This document shows positions 27,299 to 38,921 of a stretch of DNA of 64,000 nt, piece by piece. Position 1 is the stretch's first letter; every line of letters starts with the position of its first letter. Below the pieces are notes generated by a model. That model ran no database searches. It was given only the letters and a program-made list of their open reading frames with translations, and was not told where the DNA came from. The translations under genes were made by a program, and so were the position numbers. Source of the stretch: Burhinus oedicnemus (taxonomy: Eukaryota; Chordata; Aves; Charadriiformes; Burhinidae); assembly GCA_008921705.1 (NCBI GenBank), contig VFFE01005895.1, forward strand, positions 273,283 through 337,282. The letters run 5' to 3'.

Positions 27299-28210
27299 AC
27301 TGGAAAAGCCCCTTTGTCTCTGAGTTTCCCTCTAATGTAATGAACCAAAGGCTCAGGGAAGCCAGTTGCAAAATCTGCCGAGCCTCTCCTCCCAGTCAGT
27401 TTCCAAAAATTTTCCTAACTGTACCTACGGACTCCTCCTGCCAACTTCCTCTCCCTCACTCCCAAAACTCTTTGAAGGATAAATAAAAGTTAGTATAAAA
27501 ATAAATAAAATAGATAAAAAAAAGTTAGTAGTTAGTAATAGTGTGGATGTTATGTGACCAGTGAGAACAGTTTGTCCTCTGCAGTGCGGTCACACCATCT
27601 CCGGTACCTGACTGAACTAATTCAGGTCAGTGAGGGTACCCTGACAGAGCATGACAGTCTGCAGTGCATCTAAACCCCCTGTGCACATAAACCCCCAGGG
27701 TGGCCTGGGGAATATTCACAGTGAAGTCTGCACATTTTGCTCCTTAGACATTAAGTAATTTAGAAGAGAAAGAGAGAAGCTTAGAGGAACAGGTCTAGGA
27801 GTCAACGACAAGTTGGGGAAGAGGAGGCCAAACAAACTGCAGCTTAATTTGTTAACACTTGGACCATTATTTTTAAAATACTGAGAAAAATGCAAAATGA
27901 AAAATGGGAATAGCAACACTAACTGCATTTGGAATTTCAGATTTCGTTTAAGCTCTAATAATATTTCTAATTATGATGAAAGTAAACCTGGTCATTTTTA
28001 CATTTTTCCACACAGAAACGTCCTTGGAGAGAAAGCTACCTACCCACAACCTCAGAGCTGGAGACAAACAAAACAAAATAAAACAAAAATCTCAGAATAA
28101 AGCTCTTGTGCATCTTCGTAATATTTTCCCATCATGTCTCCAAATCAGAGCACAATTCTTAGATAACCCTGGATGCACACTTCCACTGCAATTTAACCCT
28201 TTTAGCTGAA
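27299..28210. other. Unique DNA with an A/T-rich simple tract
   Basis: No gene seen. 27,478-27,540 is rich in AAATAAA and TTAGTA words, with GTTAGTA repeated several times, a degenerate simple repeat. 28,066-28,092 has CAAAA-type runs. Confidence 0.55.
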
Positions 28211-28288
28211 GTTTCCGTAGTGTAGTGGTTATCACATTTGCCTAAACACGCAAAAGGTTCTCCCATTCGAAACCGGGTGGAAACACCA
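28211..28288 (+). tRNA. tRNA-Val (AAC) pseudogene with CCA end, head of a SINE-like chimera
   Basis: The sequence starts GTTTCCGTAGTGTAGTGGTT, which is the 5' half of vertebrate tRNA-Val, including the A-box. The acceptor strand GTTTCCG pairs with TGGAAAC at 28,278-28,284, with one G-T wobble. The anticodon-loop region reads CCTAAACACG, where the normal gene has CCTAACACG, so one A is inserted beside the AAC anticodon. The T-arm is also damaged by an extra base and changes near CCCATTCGAAACC. A discriminator A at 28,285 is followed directly by CCA at 28,286-28,288. Vertebrate tRNA genes do not encode CCA, so this copy most likely came from a mature, CCA-tailed tRNA by reverse transcription. 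It is not a working tRNA gene. Confidence 0.85.
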
Positions 28289-28350
28289 TGTTTAATAGTT
28301 GGACTCAATGATCTTAAGTCTTTTGCAACCTAAATGATTCTATGACTCTG
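28289..28350 (+). mobile_element. CR1 3' tail fused to the tRNA-Val copy
   Basis: Immediately after the CCA the sequence reads TGTTTAATAGTTGGACTCAA, then TGATCTTAAGTC and CCTAAATGATTCTATGA. This is the last part of a CR1 3' UTR and matches the tail at 34,190-34,252. The tRNA head and CR1 tail form one unit of about 140 bases, the plan of a CR1-mobilised tRNA SINE. It could instead be a one-off template switch from CR1 RNA onto a tRNA. No clear target-site duplication is seen; CR1 tails often lack one. Confidence 0.8.
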
Positions 28351-28628
28351 GGCTGCTCTCCACCCATTTGCCAGCCTCTGCCTTTGCTCCCTGTCCCCAT
28401 CGTCTCCCACACACCAGGACTAGTACTCCTGCAGTTCATAGTGTAATGAGGAATTTTGGGGAGGCATGCTTACAGAAGGGTGGCAGGGGCTGTGGAGGTG
28501 GCCTGGTTTGAGCAACACAGGATTGATTTTTCTTTTAGTAATTTTATTTTTCAGTAAGGTATCTTCTAATGCTAGGGAAAACTGCATTTTTAGAAGTCTT
28601 TAGTGTCTGAATTTGTGAAAATATTTAC

Positions 28629-29138
28629 TGTGTAGCCAGCTATGGTATGCGGGTTTCAAGGTCTCAGGGTTTTCGACCTAACCAGGTGCAGGGATGAGGA
28701 GGAGCAAGACCCAAACTGGCCAACAGGTTTATTTCATACCATAAACGTCACATTCAATATAAACTGGTATTTGCTGAGGGTTTCTCCCTCTTCCTTGATG
28801 GCTGCGATCCAGAGAACTTCTTGCCCTGGTGCTAGGCCCCTGAGCCCTTCCCTTCCTCCCGAAGCCGTAGCACTCGAAGTGTCCGACACTTGCTGTCCAC
28901 TGCTGGAAGAGCACAGCTTCCTGCAGATAGAATTGGCTGAGTGTAATCCTTGTATATTTTATATTGGTATTGGGATCAATATTGGTTCTTTAGTATTATT
29001 AATGTTGATTATTTCATATTATTCTATTAAATCTGTTTATATTTCAGCTCCCGGGTTTCCTTGTAGGGAAGTATCATCAGGTGATAGAATAATTATCTAA
29101 ATGACAATAAATTGTTGTAGCTTCTTCAAACCATAACA
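28629..29138 (-). mobile_element. Solo LTR, ERVL-type endogenous retrovirus
   Basis: On the minus strand the element begins TGTTATGGTTTGAAGAAG at 29,138, the start typical of avian ERVL-class LTRs. It later reads TATGGTATGAAATAAACC followed by GTTGGCCAGTTTGGGTC, a landmark I know from avian ERVL LTRs. The AATAAA polyadenylation signal is at 28,728-28,733. The far end is placed near 28,629-28,631, where GCTGGCTACA closes the minus strand with CA. About 510 bases fits one LTR, and no internal retroviral genes flank it, so it is probably a solo LTR left by recombination. I find no convincing target duplication, so the right-hand (U5) border is uncertain. The 152-codon plus-strand frame across it is a chance frame. 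Confidence 0.7.
28728..28733 (-). terminator. Polyadenylation signal in the ERVL-type LTR
   Basis: TTTATT on the plus strand is AATAAA on the minus strand. It sits in the expected part of the LTR, upstream of the GGCCAGTTTGGGTC block. Confidence 0.6.
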
Positions 29139-32100
29139 GGAGGGCAGCCCACATTTAGGTTGGCCATGAGATCACCCCATGAGGGTGCAGTTTAATTAAC
29201 ACTGTCAATTAGCAGTTGCCAAAAAGTAACCGGCTCCCCTTCGCAGCTGAAACCTAGCACCAGTTCTTGCCCTGCTCCCAAGCATGGATAGTGACCCAAT
29301 ATAGGGGACTGATCCAGCTGGAAGCAAAGAAGACTTTCTGATAAGTGTGAATTTGAGGAAATTGATCTGAAATCTCTTATTGCAAGGTATAGGTAATGGC
29401 ATGTAAAAACATTACAGCGAAATATTGAGAAATGGCAAAAGCTTTTCCTTATTGACTTGACTTAACTCAAAGTGAAAAGAGCTTGATGGTGGTGGGGGGG
29501 GTGTCTCATCGTTAACGACTCCCTTTTAAACACATTTCCACTAAATCCAGCAGTAAAAATTATAAAGTAATTAAGTAGGAGTCACTTACTATAGTTTAAC
29601 TATGCAGATACACCACTAAGAGCGTGCACTTTACTTCAATTTACTTCAATTAATGAACCGTTCCCTGGACAGTTCCATGACAAATGGTACCATTCAGCTC
29701 TCTAAAATCTCTGCTTTTCCCAAAGTGCTTTCTTATGCTCCAGACAAGTCCTTTCAAACAAGGCCGCTCTTGTTTTCTGACTGAGAAGGCATATAATTAA
29801 ATAAGGAGCAAATACACAGAAAGGAGACCCAGATCAATACCCATGTCTCATGGGAGGCAGAGATCTCCTAAGTCTGGCTTAAATTCTCTGTTTCAGTCTT
29901 AGATCTTAAAAGTTTAATGTGTTCATCACTTTCTCCACCTTGCATTCACTGGCAGCTGGAGTTGTTAACTTTGCCTTGTAGGCGCAAAGGGTAATTGATT
30001 GAAGAAAAAACAGCGAAGGGTGGTCACTGCTGCTGCCATGCTGGAGGTTTCTGCCCCTCAGCAGCTACACAAATGGAGCCAGGATGGCTGAAAAGGCGGC
30101 ATTTCCAGTATAGCCGGTGGGAGGGGAAGGAACTGGGGACAGACCAAGAGTCTGCTGGAGTGGGTCTGTCACGGCCAGCAGTACTGCGTTAGGAAACACC
30201 TGTTTCCTTTCTCCTCTCTCCCAAGCCAGAGACCTTCCATTGCATTACTGTCCCAGGCACACTAAATGCCACCCATGGGGGGACAGCACTTCCCATTCGG
30301 CTAGTAAGAACTACTGGCAGATCTGTGGCAGTAAACGGTGAGCATCCTACAAATATTAATCCAACTCTTTGTGATCAAAGACGTAGTCACCATTTACCTC
30401 CCTGCAGCAGCTATCCCTGGCTGCGGACACTGTGCCCTCTGCCCAACCACCTCCCCTCCTCTGGGCCAGACCGGCCATAAGGAGGCACGGAGGGAAGACT
30501 GAGAAGTTCGCTACGCCTAAGCCAGCCCATGGTGAAGGATATATATGTGATCACTATGCCCTTTAGACCACCCAGGCTGTGGGAGTAAAGCAGATTTTTC
30601 CAATTACGTAATAAATCTCTGAAATCTGGCTACAGGGTAGATTTATTTACACATTTAAAGGGTTGCCCTTTAAGATATCCAGAATAGGGACATTTACATC
30701 TGAGCTTTTCACCATAAGCTCCCTTAATAGGCACCTCTAGGACACAATTTATCTTATTCAAATGAGATTAGACCAAAATAGGTCAAATGAATTGTGTCCG
30801 TATTTCTCCCCAGTGAGCACAAAGGGAGTCTAATGTAATTAAGTCAGAAATAAAGATCTCTGCCATAGATATCTATGGATGGAAAAAAGGAATCCCACCC
30901 ATGGATTTAATTCTTCTGCTCCAACATAAGCACCTATAAGATGAGTGTCTACGTATGGTCCTCTTATGATCAAATGACAGGAATAGGCACTGCCAGAGAG
31001 CTGCCTAGTGAATGGGCCTGTCTGAGGATGAGATAACACACACATTTCAGAAGTGCCAATTAGTTGTCTAAACTTTGAAGCTTTGCAAGAAAAATCCCAC
31101 CCCCATAAACTAATGTGTTTTGTTATCTGCCTGGTTCCAGTTCCTCATATGTCCTGCCTTGTCTGGCTTTGCACTTGCATCTTGCAATTTCGCTGCACCC
31201 ATCCCATTCCCACAGTGTCACTTTCTTTTAAACACTTGTTGATCCTCTCTCAAAGTCCTCACAGCTACATTTACAGAGCAGCTCCAATGAGTCCTTATAT
31301 ATATATATCTGCTTTCTCTACCAACCACTTAGCAAACAAAATTTACCTCCGATATGTGTCTCATTATTCTACTCATTCCTCCTTCTGTGCTTGGATTTCT
31401 TTCCCTCCAATTAATCCAAGAAGCCACCTTTTCTTTGAAATCCTGCATCAACACTTACATTGTTTAGGTTATTTCCCCCTCACTTCTCTTAGTTCCCTAT
31501 AGTTTCTTACAAACATTAGGAAGACACTGATTTCTTTCCCATGAAGGAATAATCAGAGAAAGCTAAACAAAAAAACTTCATTGCCATAGAAAAGAATTGT
31601 CCTCTGGGAATCCAAAACATTTGCAGTCTCCAGCTCTTTAATCTCAGTCTCTCAGGAGGAGGCAGAGTTGTCATACATATTATCACACGTATCATATGGA
31701 TGCAGTATATGTTATCTGTAAAAAAAAATGTGGTTCAATAGCAATGAATATTAAACATATAAGTGGATAACAAAGGGGAATTTATCCCTGGACTTCTCTT
31801 CCTGGACTGTTTCTTCACAGTTACTCCCCCATGACCTGTACTCTGTGCCCCTCCACAAACACATCTGTCTCCCATCTCTAGACACATTTGCTTCTAACTC
31901 TGATGCTCTATGTGTTGTCTGAGGCAGCATGTTACTTCCTAAGGTAGCTTTCAAAAACATTACTTTTAAAAATTCAGAAGTTATCTGAGGTCAAAAAACC
32001 ATGGCAGATTATAGCAATTCAGAGAGGATGTCATTGGTCCTGTTCTTATTGACATTGGTCGGAGAAGTCATGTTGGTTTCAGCACCCTGATTTATTCTAG

Positions 32101-33289
32101 ATGATTACTGGAAGACCTTCAGAGGTCCCTTCGAACCTGAATTATGGCACGATCCTATGATTCTGTGACTTACTGTGTATCTTTTCCAGAGCTGAGTCCA
32201 TGGATAATACTTCACAATCAGTAATGGTAATGCAAGCAAACACCTCCAGAACCTTTTTGAAATTAGATCTGGTATTCCCAGTTTTCTTGTATCTGATGGT
32301 TGTTGTAGCACACGAGAGATTTCCTGGCTACAGACCAGTTAAAAAGATGTGAGGGACTACTTTGGCAGCCTCCTAGTTAGTCAAGGACCCAGAGCTGGTG
32401 ATACAAAGGTCAGCATGGAGTGGAAACTCCCCCCAGCTTGAAAGAGATTGATCAGTATTGTTGTTTGGATCTCTCTATCTACCAGCTCATCTGGTAAAAT
32501 GTAGACAGTACCTTAGACCATGGGGAAGAAATATTTTTGGAAATCAGTGGGAAATCACCCACTGACTTTATTACAGCACCACTGGGTCTTCAAGAGCAAG
32601 AGAGCTATGCCTTTGTGTAATTTGTGAGCCATAGTCATTGATCCAAGCCCTCATAATTTCTCCAAATATTTTATTTTTATAAAGCAAACAGGAGAGTGAT
32701 GGTACCCTGCTCACAGGAGACATTGTCATTTCCACCATGCTGATAATAGTGTCACTTTAACATTTCAATTCCTCCAGTATAGGAACTAATCTTCTGGCAA
32801 TCCAGACTCATAGATGACCTTTAAATTGTGACAAGCAAGCAAATCTACTGATTCTACCATCCTCTACAATCTTCTTCCATCACTGCTCCTTCTCTTTGAA
32901 TCAGAATGAAGAGTTAGAAAAACTCTCCATTTTTCTTTTAAACTTTTATGATTCTTTCTGCTCTGCAGGGGGAAAACTGAATAACAGTCAAGTTAATCAA
33001 CTCACAAACCCATGAGTAATAAGTTACTGAGACAGAATAGAGTACCTAAGACAATGTTAACAACATTCACTTCTCCTGGTAAGCTCTTGCTGGTCTCCCC
33101 AGAACTATTCCTTTCATTTACACTTCCCCTTTCTTCTCATTCTTCCCTGGGCCTCTTTCCTCACTATGCAGAAAACTTCCCACCTCGTCCATCTTAAAAC
33201 ATTCCTTTCAACTTCACTTGCCTCTTCTGACTACAGCCCCTTGCCCTACCCCTTGGCAAGAACTTCACTCCTCCATTTTGATTGCATCT
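29139..33289. other. Mostly unique DNA, no gene seen
   Basis: No recognisable gene. 30.65-31.04 kb has words like TAGGCACCTCTAGGA and AAGCACCTATAAG that resemble the unnamed repeat at 2.25-3.13 kb, but I cannot align them convincingly. 31.05-31.50 kb is pyrimidine-rich on the plus strand, with a 149-codon frame that shows no family motif and a short TA repeat at 31,297. A short CR1-like tail at 32.09 kb is listed separately. Confidence 0.5.
32090..32170 (+). mobile_element. Probable CR1 3' terminal scrap
   Basis: The order CTAGATGATTACTGG, CTTCAGAGGTCCCTTCGAAC, then GATCCTATGATTCTGTGAC follows the last 70-80 bases of CR1. Only the 3' UTR end remains. It is divergent, so family and borders are tentative. 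Confidence 0.6.
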
Positions 33290-34080
33290 CGTTGTGAAGG
33301 TGGTTTCTGTCTTTTACACTGTTTCCTTAAGCCCTCACTCACATCTAAACCTTCAGCGGCTCCTCACAGAGAGGCTCAGCATCTGTGCTACAGGAATATC
33401 CTTCCTGACCCATTGTCTACTTTGACATCACTGATCATGTTATTCTTTGGAAAAACCTTGTCTTCCTCTAGTTGCAGTGACTGTCTTCCCTTGGATCTTC
33501 TTCCAGTCTCCAACAAGACATCCCATGTCTCTAGTCAGCCTTTCTCTATTGATAAACACTAAGTTCTCAGCCTGTTTCTCGGACACCTCCTCATGGATGC
33601 CCAACTATCACCTATACTTATCAGAGTGTTTTATGAGTCCCTTCTCCTTTTTCTATTGGTTCCTTCAGGTAGTACCCATTCCTGGATCCTTAACCTGGTC
33701 ATCAACTTAATCTGTAGCTTCTCTGCATCTCCTGACATTTTGAAGTTCACCCTGAATGCTTGCAGTCCATTCACACAGCTAAATCTCTTTTACAGCTCTC
33801 ATCATCATCTCATCTTAGTTGTTGCAACATATTTCCTCTGGCTTCAACAAATACATTTTTCCCCTTATCTGTTCAGAGTGCTACCACTTACCTATTATTT
33901 CCATGTCTTTGCATCCTGCTTCTCTATCTCACTAAATTTAAGTGACATCTCTATTTTCAAAGCCTTTCATGTCCAGTCCCTACTCTGCCTGTCACCTGTC
34001 ATTCAGTTCTTCAAAGACCATTGCTGTCTTTGATTGCTCTACAGTTTCCAATCTCCTGCTTAATAAATTCCAAACATATT
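33290..34080 (+). mobile_element. Possible ancient L2-like LINE remnant
   Basis: The plus strand is strongly pyrimidine-rich, like the sense strand of L2 ORF2. At 33,415-33,471 a short frame reads STFDITDHVILWKNLVFL, resembling the AFDTVDHSLL-type motif of L2/CR1-clade reverse transcriptases. Further on, CATCATCATCTCATCTTAG and GTTGTTGCAACATATTTCC at about 33,800-33,835 recall the L2 region that encodes a conserved tyrosine-rich stretch. The frame is broken throughout. The open frames of up to 146 codons here are probably by-products of the C/T bias. Chance similarity cannot be excluded. Confidence 0.35.
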
Positions 34081-34149
34081 TGCGATGACTCTCTCCCATT
34101 CTCACCCATGCTGGGGAGATAATGCCATAAACATCGTGTAGATGTAGTG

Positions 34150-34252
34150 CGCAGGGACATGGTTTAGTGGTGGACTTGGCAGTGCTAGGTTAATGATTGG
34201 ACTCAATGATCTTAAAGGTCTTGTCCAACCTAAACGGTTCTATGATTCTATG
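34150..34252 (+). mobile_element. CR1 3' end fragment
   Basis: The segment reads GCAGGGACATGGTTTAGTGG, then TTGGACTCAATGATCTTAAA, then a tail ending TTCTATGATTCTATG. This is the 3' UTR of a CR1 subfamily, with the 8-bp terminal unit present nearly twice. About 100 bases remain; the coding part is missing. Its last 60 bases match the tail of the tRNA-Val chimera at 28,289-28,350, so both used the same CR1 subfamily. Confidence 0.88.
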
Positions 34253-37200
34253 CTCTGTCTTGTCGTTCAGAACTTTCTTTTACATAACATCTACAAAAAA
34301 AATTTAAGGCTTGTCCTTTTTGACAACCTGTTATCCCCTCCCATCTTGCCAATTAGCACTTGTTTCCTTGAAGATCCCTCTTCACCTCTCTGTTATTATT
34401 AATAGTCTCTTGTCTCAAATTTAAATCGTGACCATCTGTGGGACAAGGGACATCTTTTATTCTGTGACAACCTCTTTATGTCAGTCATAAAGGTAATGGT
34501 AACAATAACAATGATAATGAGAAGAAATCTGTTCTAAATCCAAACTCAACAGAAAATATTTAGTGCCTTTAAAAACATCAATCACCTGTTGCCTTGGCAC
34601 ATATTTTACAGCTTCATCGCTGCCGTAGTTGGCCACAGAACATTGTTTATGGAGCTGTGTCAGCTGTACTGTATAAGCACCAGGATAAATGACAACAAAG
34701 TGTCACTAGTAAAGAAGGTTTATTCTTATTTTATCACATGACAATAAATGTGAAGGCATACTTTAAAAATACCTTGTAAATTCTCCTCCCATGACACACC
34801 TGATGACTGGACGATATTGCCCTCACACTGCCTGAGCCATCTGCTCTGCTCTCAGCAAGCTCTGGTCCTCCGTCTCCTCCTCCTCTTCAGCTGTATTTTC
34901 CTGGAAGATAGTATGTGCCTGTGGTAACTGACTGGTGCTCCCTCCTATCTCCAATCCATTTGTTGTCAGCCAGATTTATGTGAAAAATACCTTTTAACCG
35001 CTCCATTTTGTGCCATTTCTCTCTTGTCCGAAGTGGCATGTGACGAGATGTCCTCAGCTCCTCCAGCCTGCCAGCTCTGATAGCACGCTGCCCTGCCTGC
35101 CGTTTTGTGCATCAGATTGATAAGAAAATTCCATCTGCAGAAAGAGGAAAATATGGACTGCAATAGCCACTGACATCCAATTTTCCTGAGCAGTCGAATT
35201 TTATAAACTGTGTGTATAGAAAGAGAACAGTGAAGAGCCAAGTACTTTGTGGCTCAAGGCAGGAAGGGGTGCCCTGGGCACAGCTTGCCTTATGCCAGCC
35301 CCTTCCCATCCCTGCCAAGGAGGAGGGTCTACCTTGAGATGCACCAGAGCTCAGCGGGACTGGAGCACAGAGAGTCTCACTGAGCTTCAGCAAAGAAGTG
35401 ATTGTGAAACCACCTCATCAACATTATATTTAGGCTACTCTAAAATTTTTGTTGGGGGTATTTTGACCTTTCTTGGAGATCCAAGGTCAGGAGAGTGGAA
35501 AATTGGCAGTTTTATGCCCCAGGTTTCCTTTTCAAGAACAATCCAGCTGCTATTTTGCTGATGTTCGATGTTTTACCAAACAGCACGAGGCAGAGGCCAG
35601 CTCGCTCTGAGATAGCTAACCGGGGCACTTGTGCAATCTGATGTGATTCACTGACTGCCATTGGGATACAGGGCCACATGCGGCTCCCATTTCCACTTGA
35701 GCACTGCAATTATTGGGGGCATAAAGGTGTATGTAAGGAGAAAAAAATTAACTCATTATACTTACAAATTATATTCACAAGTACTTAGATGGCTGATTAA
35801 GCTCTCAGTTCATAATTCTTCAAGTTGTGGTATCATCTTCCACAAATGAAATACACCTACTAATAGATGTGTAATTGAATATATGTATCAAAAAACTAAT
35901 GGGGATAACTCAGGCACTTAATTTATTTAATAGAGAACATTTTCTGGTACTCATCTCTGTTGTATTCCAGCCAGAATCAAGAAGAAAAACATTTTCAAAA
36001 CTCCTTGAAAGGAATGGTACAATGTGAGACCTCCTTTTGCCAGTCTTCATTTTGTTTATTTTTCACATTTAGAAGTCCAAAGTTCATAGAAGGCCATCTG
36101 GCTGTCAGCCTGTGGCTGGTTTCTTTCCTAATGCACATACATAATCACACCAGAATCAGTTCATTGAAATGCATCCTGAAAGTGTGTAGAGCTGAATGTG
36201 ATTTACAAGAAAAATTGGGTTTTTTAGTTTGAAAATTTCAATTTGTCAAAACTAGACTTTTTTATGACAAAGGATTACTTTCAGTACTTTTTTCCAAGTC
36301 AAAAATATTTGACATTTGTTTAATATCTTGTTCCAGTATCTTCAAAATGAAATGCTTTGCTTTTTCATTTCAGAAATACTTTCCTTCTGAAATATAACTA
36401 CAGTGAAAAGTAAGATTTTTAATGAAAAAGATCAACATCTAAAAGTAAACGTTTCCACTGCTCTAAAGCGATATTTGTTGGGGAGGGGGGTGGTTTGTTT
36501 GTTTCATTTTGGTCTCTTTGAGGTTCTTGGGTTTTGTCCCTGTTTGGTAGAGGAATTTAAAATATTCCAAAACCAAGAAAATGAGAAAATAGCTTCTTGC
36601 CCTGTTCTAATATGAAGTCTACGTCTGCATTCAAATATGGTGACATGTGAGTGTTGTATGATGAGCTGCCTCACTTGGTGATCTCCTGGCCTCTCTGAAA
36701 TTATACTGTTGGGATTTATGTCTGGACAGCTTCATGTGAAATCCAGTTACATTACTGGCCTTTTTCCCTTACCCACTACATCACAAATATTTGATTAATT
36801 AACTTGATTGTACTTTTTCTTCTTAAAATCCATCTGTGAAATGCTATTAAGTTTCAACCAAGAACTGTCTCAGGCCTGCAAGTCCACTAGATATATTTTT
36901 ACTGAAGAGACAATGTAAGGATTCAGCAGAGACACACATGAAACTGGTATGTTTTGTAGCTCAGGTTATTATTTTTTGTCAATCCATTTCTGGAGATTTC
37001 CAATCCCAGCATTTCATTTGCTGAAAAACTTCAGGGGAAATATTGTTCATAAATAACAAGAGATTAGATATAAGGTGCATGAACAAGTTGGCTCAAACTA
37101 GGTGATCACATTTATTAAGAGCACTAAGAAAATTTAATGACAATCAAGAATGTGTTTAATATGTGTTTTTTCAGTTCATCTACCAATTCATATTAAATAA

Positions 37201-37564
37201 CACATCCAAAATTTAAAAGGTTGGTGTACTTTAAATGTTAATCCTGTGTGGAATTCCCTTACAGAAGCTAAACCCACATATAATTATTAATGCCACTTTA
37301 ACCTTAGGGAATTTTTCTTTTTAGATAAATATTGCCAATGTTGAAAAACAGCTTTTGGATCCAATTTGCCTTTTCACGATATTGCATAAGTAGATGATTT
37401 TAAAGTTGAAGAACATATTGTCTTTAGTCATACTAGACTACTTAACTGCAATTACTATTCAATTCTACGTCTCAGTCATTTATTTTTAAGTCAATTTTCT
37501 GGTAGAGGAAAGCTTTTCTCAGCCTCTTTGGCATTTTTTTTGTTGCTACAATTCAGAATTGGAA
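34253..37564. other. Unique A/T-rich DNA, no gene seen
   Basis: Open frames are short and overlap across strands. 36.2-36.5 kb has repeated TTTCAATTTGTCAAAA-like and TTTCATTT words, possibly a decayed old repeat. A G-run with GTTTG repeats lies at 36,479-36,507. Nothing else stands out. Confidence 0.5.
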
Positions 37565-37800
37565 GAAGTGATTCTTCTTGAGCTACCTGCTGTATTTGAG
37601 CTTATTGATCATAAATTTCTTATTCAACAATCGCCTTGATATTTGCATACAAGAGAGTTTGATTTTTATCAACTAATTTCACACTTTCTCCTGTTTTAGG
37701 CAGTGGATAATGAGAACTATAGTTGCACAACTGCATTACTCAGTGTATAGCATCAGTTCTTTTTGCCTCTTGTTCATAAACTACTTGCATAGATCAGACC
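37565..37800 (+). mobile_element. Possible ancient L2/CR1-clade LINE scrap
   Basis: At 37,571-37,621 one frame reads ILLELPAVFELIDHKFL, close to the LDLSAAFDTIDHSLL-type block of L2/CR1-clade reverse transcriptases. Stops follow at once and the flanks are too decayed to follow. The match is short, so this is a weak call. It is in the same orientation as the candidate at 33.3-34.1 kb and could be part of the same or a similar old insertion. Confidence 0.3.
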
Positions 37801-38921
37801 TTTTGGTTGACAAAGTCCAGATTCAGCAAGTGTGCAAATGTGTGCTTGGACTCAGAATTCAGAAGATTGTGGAATTGGGATTTATCACATTTGGACCTTC
37901 AGGACAATTTTCCATATTTATATTTTCCAAGTCCATATTTTTGTTATTCCCCACTGCACAATGGAGTGCAGTGTTTTTTGAGGTGCATGTTATCTTCAGC
38001 ATTAGCCTGTCTCATGTCCTTCGGAATGAGACCAGACTGTCAACCTCCTTTCCCTTTGGGAAGAGGGTCTGTACTGCTGTGGAGTGTCTGAGCCTGATGA
38101 GTGGAGGCAAACATTGTTTTTTTCTCTAGTATTTAAGAGAACGAGGTTGTGAGCTTTTAGCAATAGCAGCATATTTTCTTTCATATTAAACCAGGTGGAA
38201 CTAAAATTCCTTTAGAAGGGGTTTTATCTTCTTAATACCAATATTTGAACTTCATTACTGTTAAAACTTCTGCGGATGAGCATATTAAACTGTTTTCCAT
38301 GTACATTCACTATTCATTTGAATGTCTTTCTGAGGGTTAGGTAAGACACAACTCTTGCTGCAAGACTCCATCAATCCAAACTACAAAAAAAAATATCATG
38401 AAATGGTGAAGTGTAACAGAAAGCACACTGCACTTAGAAAATACCAGACTTATGACTGTCTATGCAACCTTGCATGTATGCATTGTGATACAGACTTTAA
38501 GTCTCTAGCGACTACTCCCCTACTGTACTGTAATGCAAACACACAAATTGTTGAATTAAGGCTATTTTTGCGCTCCATGGCTATTGTATGACAGCACAAC
38601 AGTGCCAGAAATTAAGATGGCATTGTCTATTTTAGGGTTGTCTAGTAGTTACAGATCCTGTCCAACCTCGCCTGTCTCCAACCACAACCATACATCCCCA
38701 GGTACTGTCTCTGCTTCTGATATCGCCTTCCTTTCTCCCTGCCTTATCCTCCATATTTAGTACAGCCCTTTCCTTTGTTTCCTTTTCATCCTGCATCTCG
38801 CCATCCTCCTTTTCTTATCCTTCTGTAAATCATCTTCACCTTTGTCTGCCGTGTTCCAAAAAAGCCCAAGCTGATGACCTTGCTCCTCTAACCGTGCCTG
38901 ACCTACAACAGTACCAGTAAG
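37801..38921. other. Unique DNA with a C/T-rich patch
   Basis: No gene or clear repeat. 38.65-38.85 kb is C/T-rich on the plus strand and low in coding signal. Confidence 0.5.

Noticed and set aside
28642..29100. 152-codon plus-strand open frame
   Set aside because: It lies inside, and antisense to, the ERVL-type LTR. It has no protein-family motif.
31053..31502. 149-codon plus-strand open frame
   Set aside because: Composition is what C/T-rich DNA gives by chance. No conserved motif seen.
34150..34200. Possible RNA gene upstream of a CR1-like tail
   Set aside because: The GGTTTAGTGG stretch looks like a tRNA D-arm at first sight, but the segment fits an ordinary CR1 3' UTR and has no acceptor pairing.
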